From contig NC_061135.1 in assembly GCF_905220365.1 (NCBI RefSeq), positions 13,545,501 through 13,609,500 on the forward strand: a stretch of DNA of 64,000 bases, written 5' to 3'. Shown here one piece after another: positions 1-9,516 of the stretch (positions are counted from its first letter, which is position 1; each line of letters begins with the position of its first letter). Position numbers and translations under genes: made by a program. The DNA comes from Vanessa cardui. Its lineage: Eukaryota; Arthropoda; Insecta; Lepidoptera; Nymphalidae. The notes under the pieces were generated by a model that had not been told where the DNA came from, searched no databases, and saw only the letters and a list, made by a program, of their open reading frames with translations.

Positions 1-292
1 TTTTCTGTTTTTCTTCGCCTTATTTTTTTTTTAATTTATATCTTGAGCTTATACTAAACTCCCAACTAAACTTAGCACAAAGCAATAAGATTATTTGAAA
101 ATGGAACCAAATCTAACTAGGTATCTGGTTAACATTTCATCTTTGACTCATAACAAAATTAAAAACAAAGAAAAAAGAAGGAAAATACACTGATATCTAA
201 CAGCAATCTTGTAACATTATAACTTTAATAGATTTCTATTCATTTTTTTTATTGTCATTATGTCCATTTATATATTTTATCGTGTTTTATAG

Positions 293-3020
293 AGTATTGA
301 TGGTAAAAGTGTGGCGTGTGGTTCCGTGGATGGAACCGTGTATGTGTTCGATGTGTCTCAAGGAAAGCTGTCACACACGTTTAATGCGCACACACAGACA
401 GTCAGAAGTATAGACTTTTCGCCCAATTCAAAGCTGTTGGTCACCGGTTCTAACGACGGATTTGTTAAAATTTATGATGTGTGAGTATAATCTATATCTG
501 TAAATATATCGATGTTAGTTTTTTTGAACGCGCATCACTCAATAGCTTTGAATATTTTGACATGTGAGATTTTTAGAGAGTCGAGATGGCCCAGTGGTTA
601 GAACGCGTGCATCTTAACCGATGATTGCGGGTTCAAACCCAGGCAAGCACCGCTGACTCATGCGCTTAATTTGTCTTTATAATTCATCTCGTGCTCAGCG
701 GTGAAGGAAAACATCGTGAGGAAACCTGCATGTGACAAATTTCATAGAAATTCTGCCACATGTGCATTCCACCAACCCACATTGGAACAGCGTGGTGGAA
801 TATGTTCCAAACCTTCTCCTCAAAGGGAGAACAGGCCTTTAGCCAAGCAGTAGGAATTTACAGGCTGTTGTTGTTGTTGTTGTTGAGATTTTTAGACTAG
901 AAGGATTTTACATCATATAAACGTATGATGTAGCTACAGAATCGCCGGTTCTGCTAGTTTCATAAAAAAAAGTACCTTGTCACTTAGAATCAATTCCGGG
1001 CGAACCTCTTTAGTTATAAAACAATATATGCTATTTCTAACACGTGCGCAAACAAAACTACTTTGACCTCCTGACCTGATTTCGACGGTATAAAATCTCA
1101 ACAGTGACTCGTCAGCTTTGTTGGAAATACCTATATGTAGATCGTGTAATATTCTTCCCATACGCTTAGTACAATGGGACAACAGTAAGACACACCAGAA
1201 ACGAGTTTTCTCATAAATAAAATCAAATGAAATAAAAAGAAATCTATTTTATTCATGTACCTAAACTACACAGTGAAGTGGCTTTGAATCGAGCTATGTT
1301 TCTAGTGGTTTATGTAAATGCGAATACTTTACATACGAGTACAAATAATTAAAAAATTTGAAAACGATTATTGAGCTTCCGATACTTTAGAAGCGTCTAA
1401 AGTAAATTACTGTATAAACGAAACTTCCATGAACGGAAAATGATGAAGATTATAGCCTTTTTTACTGAACATTTACTTGGTGGTAGGGCTTTGTGCAAGC
1501 CCGTCTGGGTAGGTACCACCCACTCATCAGTTATTCTACCGCCAAATAACAGTACTCAGTATTATTGTGTTCCGGTTTGAAGGGTGAGTGAGCCAGTGTA
1601 ACTACAGGCACAAGGGACATAGCATCTTAGTTCCCAAGGTTGGTGGCACATTGACGATGTAAGGTAATATATCTTACAGTTTCATTGTCTATGGGTGATG
1701 GTGACCACTTTCCATCAGGTGGCCCATATGCTCGTCCGCCAACCTATTACATAAAAAAAAAAAACATTATTCAATAAAAAGGCTAGGCTGTTAATTAAAA
1801 GGCTAATAAAATTAAACGAGTTGGTCGCAACACATGTATTAAGTATACATTAATTGTTAAATTAAAAAAATAAATAAATATGAGACAACATCACATACAT
1901 TACTCTGATCCCAATGTAAGTAGCTTAAGCACTTGTGTTATGGAAATCAGAAGTAACGAAGGTACCACAAACACCCAGACCCAAGACAACATAGAAAACT
2001 TATGGTAATCTACATCGACTCGGCCGGGAATCGAACCCGGAACCTCGGAGTGGCGGATCCATGAAAACCGGTGTACACACCACTCGACCAGGGAGGTCGT
2101 CAAAATTTATTTGTACCTACATTACATTCTAATTATATTTCAACTTAAAATTACAGTTTTATATTTTTAGTGTTCCCCTTAGTAAAATGAAAAATTTTAG
2201 ACTACTTAAAAGTTCATTTACTATTATATAATGTAGTTACAATTATTATTTAAAAAAACACAGATGAATTGATAGCCTCCTCCTTTTTGAAGTCGGTTAA
2301 AAATAATGAACGTGTCTTTCACAGCGCGAATGAAAACCATCAATGCAGTTTGAAACTCGATGCGTGGGTTTTAAGCGTTTGTTTCTCTGGCGACGGATCG
2401 CGGGTCGCCGTCGCCACGGCCGACGGTTGCGTGACCATCGCCCTCGTGAAGGAACTGAAAGTGTTGAAGACGTTTCAAGAACACAACGAAACAGTGAGTT
2501 TAAATTTGAATTATTACTAACTATATTTTATAAAAGTAGAAGTAATTGGTAATACCCTGTTCTATCAAGCCAGTGTTGCTAGGTAAGTTTGATATTGGCG
2601 ATGTAAGGCTTTGTTAATAGTTGTTACAATGCCAATGCCTTAGCGGGGGTGACCCTTCTGGATAAGGCAGGGGTCCAAAATTTCCAGGCATCACAATGAG
2701 CCGATGATAATCGTCTAAAATATCTCCGAGGCCCTAAAGGTTTCTTAAAAACATGTTTTAAGGGGAAAAGAAATCGCCAGAATGGTTCATTGTACAGATT
2801 TGATTTTTCAAATATAAAAAAATAGCACCGTTAATACATAAAGCTGACATTACGAATCTATATATCTTTATTACATAATTTTTTCAATAACCTTCTGGTC
2901 TTGTTCCAGGTATGCGATCTCAAGTTTAATGCAAGCAGTAATAAATTATTTTCAGTGTCGAAAGACAAGTCGATAAATATTTATGAATGTCCAATTCCAG
3001 CTAAGTGTGATAAAAAGTAA
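293..3020 (+). CDS. WD40 repeat protein, WDR61/SKI8-like (3' part, last three exons)
   Basis: Three exons join in frame: 293-480 (donor GTGAGT at 481), 2325-2493 (acceptor TTTCACAG, donor GTGAGT) and 2910-3020 (acceptor TTCCAG, stop TAA at 3018). The 5' part of the gene lies outside the window. The exons encode consecutive WD40 blades; visible blade endings include VYVFDV, VKIYDV and a C-terminal INIYECPI. The final IYECPI matches the IYDCPI end of animal WDR61, and spacing and order also match the last repeats of that protein. In the known family this beta-propeller belongs to the Ski complex (cytoplasmic 3'-5' mRNA decay) and the PAF1 complex (RNA polymerase II elongation). Blade 2 lacks the usual GH dipeptide (it reads KLDAW). 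AATAAA signals follow the stop near 3030-3065. Assignment to WDR61 is by recalled family similarity. Confidence 0.82.
578..884 (+). mobile_element. tRNA-derived SINE (family A), full length, with 12-bp target-site duplication
   Basis: It starts with a tRNA-like head containing an A-box-like stretch (TGGCCCAGTGGTTAGAAC) and a B box (GGGTTCAAACCC), continues through the conserved body (GAAGGAAAACATCGTGAGGA) and ends in a TTG repeat tail. The duplication GAGATTTTTAGA flanks it at 566-577 and 885-896. Several other copies in this window define the family. It resembles the Metulj-type SINEs of Lepidoptera, but that name is from memory. Confidence 0.9.
934..1182 (-). other. 82-codon antisense ORF in an intron, unrecognised
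   Basis: An open frame lies antisense inside the first visible intron of the WDR61-like gene. It does not overlap any repeat family found in this window. No domain, signal peptide or membrane segment is evident. It may be a chance ORF or a fragment of a decayed element. No promoter or poly(A) context supports it. Confidence 0.15.
1477..1762 (+). mobile_element. SINE-B type repeat, full-length copy
   Basis: This copy runs from GGTAGGGCTTTGTGCAAGC through GGTACCACCCACTCATCAG, TTCCGGTTTGAAGGGTGAG and CATCAGGTGGCCCATATGC to a poly(A) run at about 1752. The same order of blocks recurs at 36298-36500 and, reversed, at 42133-42405, with fragments elsewhere. The A-tail and high copy number fit a retroposed short element; no tRNA head is visible, so it could also be a LINE 3' tail. 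Confidence 0.85.
1872..2101 (-). mobile_element. tRNA-derived SINE (family C)
   Basis: Read on the minus strand, it begins with GACGACCTCCCTGGTCGAG, carries a B box (GGTTCCGGGTTCGATTCCC) and then a conserved body (TGTTGTCTTGGGTCTGGGTG, TTAGCTACTTACATTGGGAT with slight change). A second copy lies at 60790-61022 in the same orientation. The 67-codon ORF across it is an artefact of the element. Confidence 0.88.
2160..2302. mobile_element. TIR-type MITE fragment (GAAGTCGGTT family) next to a splice acceptor
   Basis: It contains the family blocks CTTAGTAAAATGAAAAAT, GACTACTTAAAAGT, ATTATATAATGTAGTTA and the terminal block GATAGCCTCCTCCTTTTTGA ending in AGTCGGTT. Better preserved relatives are at 15884-16128, 19836-20116 and 32434-34100. 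The exon of the WDR61-like gene begins at 2325, only about 20 bases downstream. Confidence 0.75.
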
Positions 3021-3559
3021 CTTATTTGTAATAAATGTTTTTGTAATAAAAATACGACCTAATAAAACATTTATAATCTGTGACAAGTTAATTGTTAATT
3101 ATTATGTAATAAAAATCCTTTAAGTAGTTATTTTATTTTATTGATTTATTATTGCACTAAAATAAACCACAGGATTATCACTGTGTCCCAACAACAATAA
3201 ATTCACAAAATGTTAAAGTTGTTCATCAATTTATGATTTATAATCGTTTTTTTTTTATTGTACTTTTACTGGTTTTAGAATGGGCGTAAGTGATAGTTAA
3301 TGCTATGTATCCATATATAAGCTTTTCGGCGCGACTGCCTTGAAAATATGTGCCTTTTAAAATGTCAAAATTGAATATATATATTTTTATTTACCATGCT
3401 CATAATGATGTTCGTTCATTACAAACACACACAAATACACATGACATATTTGATGTAATATATCTTCCTCTCCCTCTCCCTTTCTACCTCTCAAAATAAT
3501 GTTCCATATTCTTTATTTACCTGAATTATAGGTCGAAATAAGTAAGCACTTATAAAAGC

Positions 3560-3778
3560 CAACTGCTGGGCATAAGCTTAAACTCCTTTTTTAAGGAAAA
3601 GATTAATCCATTCAGCAGATTCTCATCCGTCTTTTTTCGTCACGATGTTTTTCTACACCGTCGAGCACGAGATGAATTTCATATTAAATAATATGAAATT
3701 CAGCGGTGTATGTCCGGTTTTCAACTTGGAATAATCGGTTAAGATTCACGTCTACTAACCACTGGGCTAATCCGGCTC
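3560..3778 (-). mobile_element. Degraded SINE-A copy
   Basis: Reverse-orientation family blocks survive: CAACTGCTGGGCATAAGC (tail side), CACGATGTTTTTCTACACCG, GAGCACGAGATGAATTTCAT and CTAACCACTGGGCTAATCC (head). Substitutions and indels are frequent, indicating an old insertion. Confidence 0.65.
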
Positions 3779-5225
3779 AATATTTCGGCATTGGTGCTAA
3801 ATTCCAGTCAGTAAAGGAGTAACAGGCGACAAGCACACCACAAAAATAATAACAATATATAAAATGTTTCTTATTTTTTTTTACTTTTCAGGGGAATGAC
3901 TATTCCGGTACGTTTCGTTTATTCCTTTATATTGATGATTCATGATTTAAATCTGCCTAAAAATATTGTTTGTTTTAGGATTTTTAGCATTTAATTTTTT
4001 ATTTTCTTTTCAATTTTTGATTGTACCATTGTTTTAGTCAAGAAAATACTCAAATAAGTTCAACCTTTTAACCCGCTCTTACTGTTATCAAAGACTATAA
4101 ATGTACGTTACTTAACAAATGCCTGTTAAAAAACAGATCGCCAGTGTGATTAATTAATGAAGTAGACCATTATTTATATTTAGACGTCTAGAGATGTTTT
4201 TAAATTTAATAGCCAAAGCTGTGTGGATGGGTGACTTTATTATGCACATAGCTTCCCAAAAATAGACCTAAAAACGATTGTCATAAATTTACTTTTTTAC
4301 TATTTTTTATTGTATGTTGTTGTTTTTAGGTTATAGTTCAACAAATAAAAGTATCTTGTATAAAAAAAAAAAACAATTTTATTTTACAGATACAAATAAA
4401 CGATCTAAGAATATGCTGTATGTTATATAACGTGTCATTCTACTACTTAAAATATCGTGCCAATTATAAAAAGGCTGTAGGATCAAATAGTTATATTATA
4501 AGCGGACTGTGTTGCAGATTACGGTGTAGGGGGTATTGATTTCGTGTGTACAAAGCGAGAAAACCGCCCTCGCTAAGCCGTAGGGTTTCTTGATTAATTT
4601 TTAGCGGTAAGAGGATTTCATCTATAATAGATGTTATTCGTTCGTAATCTAAAGATAGTGTGGGAACAGATTCATATAAAAAAGGTTTATATAGAATGTT
4701 GCCATTTTATAATTTCGAATATTATAATTAATGTTTTAAAGAAGTTTTATATGAAGTGACGTATTGAAATACTACTTGTTTTTATTAATTTTTAAATAAC
4801 ATCATCAGTTATTTATATACAAAAATTTCATCAAAAATGACTAAATAATAATTTATAGTTTATTTAATAAGTACTAAATATATAAAATATGACTTCTAGT
4901 CAAATTGGTTCTTGCTTCTTTTCAATATACATTTATTATATGTAATTATATTTTGATTTGCTATCGCTATAAATTAGATATTAAATATTATACGTAATAT
5001 TCACGCAATTGATCTACATATTTTAGCAACCTTGCCGACGGCAATGCAAGCTGTAAATAATTGAGAAATACTATCGGCTGATTTTTATAATTTCTTCGCC
5101 ACCTACGAACCGGTGACTTGATATTAGCTTAATACTTTAACATGACGATTTCAGATTGCTTATACGAGCCTATTCAAATAAATAATATTATGATTTATAT
5201 TTCGAATATGTATTTATTATTAAGC

Positions 5226-5460
5226 TGGAGCTGAGATGGCTCAATTTGTGTTTATCTCGTGCTCGGCGGTGAAGGAAAACATCGTGAGGAAACCTGCATG
5301 TGTCTAATTTTATCGAAATTCTGCCACATGTGCATTCCACCAACCCGCATTGGAACAGCGTGGTTGAATATGTTTCAAACCCTCCTTAATGGAAGAGGAG
5401 GCCTTATCTCAGCAGTGGGAAATGTACAGGCTGTTACTTTACTTTTACTTACTTTTTATT
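5226..5460 (+). mobile_element. SINE-A copy lacking most of its tRNA-like head
   Basis: The start (GAGCTGAGATGGCTCAATTTG) jumps directly to the GTTTATCTCGTGCTCGGCGG block, so the B box is deleted. The body is otherwise well preserved and ends in a TTACTTTTACTTACTT tail. The 68-codon ORF over it is not a gene. Confidence 0.85.
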
Positions 5461-6940
5461 ACTAAACATGATATTCACGTTCGTCACGTCTTCTTAGCAA
5501 ATCGTCTTCATTAAATGCGAGTGAAATTGCGATGAGGTCTATTTATATGATAATATTGTTTAATAAAACCTACTCCGAAACATTTCCTGTTAAAAGTTAT
5601 ATTTATAAGGCACTATTAGTTTATTTAGTAAGCCATTACAAAGAAGTATTTTAATATATAAGTAATAATAATAGCGTATGCTTTAAAAGGTAGCTATTTT
5701 GTAAATTTAAAGAAAACTGATAATCAATTGATTGTGTTGATTTTTTTTTAATTAGACTTTATAACACTAAACAAAAAAAAAATAAAGCAAATCGGTTGCT
5801 AAATGGAGAAAAAAATTTACGTTAAAATTGTATGTTTTTGTAGTTGAACTGTTTAGTCTTTGCCTATTTATATATCTGAGCGAATAGTTCGGTTGTGGTC
5901 GCAACATATGACAGCAAGTAAGCATTCTGTTTTATCAAATGGAACATACAAATATAATGGAGGCATTTATCGAAAATATTTACATCGGTAGCAAGTGAAT
6001 CGGTATCGGCTTAATTTGTGGGGAATTATGCGGCGAAGCCCGCCGGGAAATCAACTTTACATTCAATTTGCCGCCGCGGCACAGATAAAAACCAATCTCT
6101 TCATTTTTACCTGCCGTCATGAGGAGCGCGCGTCCGCGTGGGGCATTGATTTCGATTTATTTTAAAATTGTATACTTAACTAAGGAGATTACTTCCATAT
6201 AATTTTATATTATTTTCAAGTGATATTTAAATTTATGATCGGCTTATATATTACTATAGACGAGAAAAATATTTAATTATTGTTTATTTAAATTGTTGTA
6301 GATAATTTTAAATTTCAGTCATAGTAAAGGTTAGCTTATGTGATTATTATTTCCGCTTGTTTAGACACTCTAAGATAGGATCACACTCGACCATTGTTGA
6401 ATTAATTCGTCATAAAGGTAGGTTAGGGTAATATATCCGTGAATCTCGACTACCGATAGCTTATCGGTGTTAGTTGACAAGCTGTATTGTCCAAGTCGGC
6501 CAAGCGGAGGTATCGCTGTCGTAATCACGGCCGCCGGCAGCTCGATTCAATGAGATGAAATCACTATGCGGCTCTATGAATAATTCAGGTGCGGTCCACC
6601 CGCGCCCAGCCTCCCCATATGACTCCCCACGCTGAGCTGGTCGCTGACAAAGTTGACGTCATATGTATTATATGTATGACGGTTTGTAGTTCATGTATAT
6701 TTATCTGAATAATGAATTTGGTTTAAAGCTGTTTTAAAGATTCCATACGTTCACGTTCCGAAATGAAAAAGAAACAGACACAAGTCTAATATTTCAGGTC
6801 CAATAGTAGTCATCGATTACTAAACACATGTGACGTATGCAATGAAGAAAAACAACAGAGTAAATCTTAAACAAACAATTTATTTGTAACTATTCATATC
6901 ACATCAATAAATAATTTAACATTAACAAGGATCGTTTTAT

Positions 6941-7606
6941 TTAATGGTGGTAGGAGATGACGGGGGAGGAGAAGCTGACTTGGGTGAGAGGTGCGGCGTA
7001 GGCAACCTTGGCGACGGGAGCCGCGTGGTAGGCGACAGGGGCGGAGTACGCTACCTTAGCTACGGGAGCAGCGTGGTAGGTGACGGGGGCGGCATGGTAG
7101 GCGACGGGAGCGGAGTAGGCAACCTTGGCGATGGGTGCGGCGTACGCGATTTTAGCGGGAGCGGCGTAGGCGATCTTGGCTGGGGCAGGAGTGGCAATGG
7201 GCTCTCCTTCGTAACGCACGTTGGCGTTGAAGCCGTGCTCCTTGTCGGCGGTGTACTCCACGATGCGGTGTACGCCGTCGGGCTGGACGAGAGAGTAGGA
7301 GCCGTGCACGGCGTCTCCAGCGCGGGACTCCTGCTGCTGCTTCACGTCACCACTGTGCTCATCGTGCACAGAGTACTGGAATTCGTAGTGAGCGGGAGCT
7401 TCCTGTTCGGCGTAGGCGATTTTGGCAACGGGGACCAGAGGTATGGCTGAGGCGGCCACGGCCAGAGCGAGGACGATGACGAACTGAAAAATAATATTGC
7501 ATTTTAAATCCATGTGGGATTATTTGATCTATAAATGTAATCTACATTTATTCGATCCCTTTAAATATAATTAATTTAAAAATTTGCTACTTACTTTAGC
7601 GACCAT
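6941..7606 (-). CDS. RR-2 cuticular protein (copy 1)
   Basis: Structural protein of the exoskeleton, secreted and chitin-binding. Coding exon 1 is 7595-7606 (M-V-A-K, donor GTAAGT) and exon 2 is 6941-7483 (acceptor TTTTTCAG), giving 184 residues. This start is preferred to the unspliced ATG at 7513 because all seven cluster genes share the 12-base first exon and because it gives a proper signal peptide (hydrophobic run FVIVLALAVAASA). The RR-2 domain spans about residues 33-98, with YEFQYSVHDEHSGDVKQQQE, GSYSLVQPDGVHRIVEYTAD and HGFNANVRYEG. The tail repeats KIAYAAP, KVAYSAPVAYHAAP and similar units, typical of this family. A TATA box is at 7661-7668 and a poly(A) signal (AATAAA) on the minus strand at 6879-6884. 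Codon use is less GC-rich than in the four palindrome genes. The family assignment is firm; the orthologue name is unknown. Confidence 0.93.
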
Positions 7607-7660
7607 TGTTACTTTTTCGATTGTTCAAGTTTGAATGTGTCTCTCTGTGACCAGCGTATG

Positions 7661-7668
7661 TTTTTATA
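7661..7668 (-). promoter_or_regulatory. TATA box of cuticle gene copy 1
   Basis: TATAAAAA on the minus strand, 55 bases upstream of the start codon at 7606. Position and sequence match the TATA boxes of the other six cluster genes. Confidence 0.8.
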
Positions 7669-7669
7669 C

Positions 7670-9392
7670 CATTCAACCATGGTGACATGCCGGTAGCCCC
7701 CGGCTATAGAGCATACATTAATTAATAAGATACAATTGCAGGCGAGGTCAAGGTCAAACTTTTAAGCGCAATTTACGAGAGTAGCTCAACTTGTACCCGC
7801 ACGATTACATGAATGCCTTGGTCAGCTTGCACATGACGTAGTGACACAATTGATCCAAAAAAAACCTGCTGCATACTTTATGTTGGCACCAGCAGTTTTA
7901 AAATAACACTCACGACGAAACCCTTTTTGAAACAGATTAAATAACAATCAATAATATTTTTGTGTTATAAAATAAAATTTATTAATTTACGTAAACGTTT
8001 TAGCAATAAAAATGTTTATATGGGTTTCAATAAGTAATAATAAAACGTCTAGTTATTATCACTTATTTCGGGATGTTATTAAAGCTTGCCTAAAATAGCA
8101 CGTTTTAATTTCATATTAGCAAGTCTGCCCATCGCCAGGACGCTTAATCCCCAGCGATATTAAGAAAAAAAACAAAAAAAAATTAAAATCTCTTTATCTC
8201 ATGTCTTCTAATGAAATAATTTTAAGTTAATTGATTCTCTAAAATACCTACCTATTGTAATAAAAAAACAATTCTCAAAAAGAGTAAGTACCTACTATAG
8301 ATCTCGATACATTTTTAAATAATTTCTTTAAATAACGAAACCAGCCAAACCATGACTCCTTACAATTCAATTCGTAACAGCAATAATTGTGTCAAAACTC
8401 AAATGGACATACAATATCCCTATCGATGGAATGTAGGTATTTTTTTATTATTTATCTCTTAAACAGCAATTGTCATTTATATAATTGTCGAAGTAATAAT
8501 AAGATTCTTTTTTACACCTTCAGTCTGCGAAAATCTTATACTATTATGATTGTCAAACACTAGACAATAGATATATTATCGTGTTACGAATCTAATACGT
8601 ATTTGAACTCAAATCATAAATAATATTAAACTAATATAATGTTTTTAGTGTTCCATTTTCGATTACGGAATCCTATTTCTCTGAACTACATATTACAGTG
8701 ATCTGATGTAATACAATCGCTATTTGAAAATAATTACCAAGATATCTCATAAATCTGGGTTATACTGAGCACACTAAACATATATATTATACACTAGATT
8801 AGCTTTCGCGCATGTATGTGTGTGTGAGTGCGTGGGGTGATCGGTAGCCTGTTTGTTAAGTTAGAGTACTTATAAGATATCTTGGATCTGTTGGCTAAAA
8901 ACATAATTACAGAATTATTATCGCTAAAGAAATAAAATTACACAAATCAAAATTAACAACTACTGATCATATCAAAGGTATCTACGTAATTAATCCTAGT
9001 AATATTTCCCAATGATTCGTAATTTCGATCTTTCCTGTCACCAGTGGAGGCAATTTTAAATGATGTGTTCGAATTGTTTTTGCACGGGCTAATGCCGGGG
9101 TCACAAGTATTTTAGCTGCAAACGGTACAATAGTTTATTTTGGGGATAAGATCTTTATATACATAATCCACTGATCGTTGTCGTATCGACAGTTCATGAT
9201 TACACAAATATGTAATGTAGTTGTTTACTGAATCGTGAAAAAATAAATCTTTCTATTTACATACATACTTAGTTTAAATTCAATCCTTTTCATTTATTTT
9301 TACGAGTTTTATGTTATCTTTATATAAAAATGTTCTTTAAATACTGACTCTGGTTCCTGTGTGTCGGTGAAATCAAGATATTTTATAAAATA
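7670..9392. other. Intergenic DNA, no feature identified
   Basis: AT-rich sequence upstream of cuticle gene copy 1 up to the 3' end of the retrotransposon. No repeat family shared with the rest of the window and no supported ORF was seen. Confidence 0.5.
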
Positions 9393-9516
9393 TTTTTTTT
9401 TTTTTAATCTTGTTTATTTTATAAGTCATACATCCAGAGATTAAGGCGACTTAAAAATAATAACAAATACAAACAAAAATTCTTATACAGTAGGTGTTAA
9501 CATTTGAGATTACTAC

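Larger units (their letters stand above)
481..2324 (+). other. Intron of the WDR61-like gene, filled with mobile elements
   Basis: This 1.84-kb intron holds, in order, a SINE-A copy with target-site duplication (578-884), an 82-codon antisense ORF of unknown meaning (934-1182), a SINE-B copy (1477-1762), an antisense SINE-C copy (1872-2101) and a TIR-MITE fragment (2160-2302) that ends about 20 bases before the acceptor. Little sequence looks native: mainly 890-1470 and 1765-1870. Confidence 0.75.
3021..6860. other. Intergenic DNA between the WDR61-like gene and the first cuticle gene
   Basis: Mostly AT-rich DNA with no supported gene. It holds a degraded antisense SINE-A (3560-3778), a 5'-truncated SINE-A (5226-5460) and two GC-raised non-repetitive stretches (6010-6160 and 6420-6665). 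Nothing else was identified. Confidence 0.6.

Noticed and set aside
578..660. A tRNA gene at the head of SINE-A copies
   Set aside because: A and B boxes are present, but no complete cloverleaf was seen and the sequence continues into a repeated SINE body with target-site duplications.
1900..2103. 67-codon ORF and the 99-codon ORF at 60745-61044
   Set aside because: Both lie in SINE-C copies and share sequence because of the repeat, not because of a gene family.
3885..3920. Possible micro-exon between TTTTCAG and GTACGT
   Set aside because: Sixteen bases with chance splice-like borders; no neighbouring coding context, as the WDR61-like gene already ends at 3020.
6944..7450. 168-codon plus-strand ORF over cuticle gene copy 1, and similar antisense ORFs over copies 2-6
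   Set aside because: They are shadows of the GC-rich, repetitive sense codons; the sense frame has signal peptide, RR-2 domain, TATA box, splice sites and poly(A) signal.
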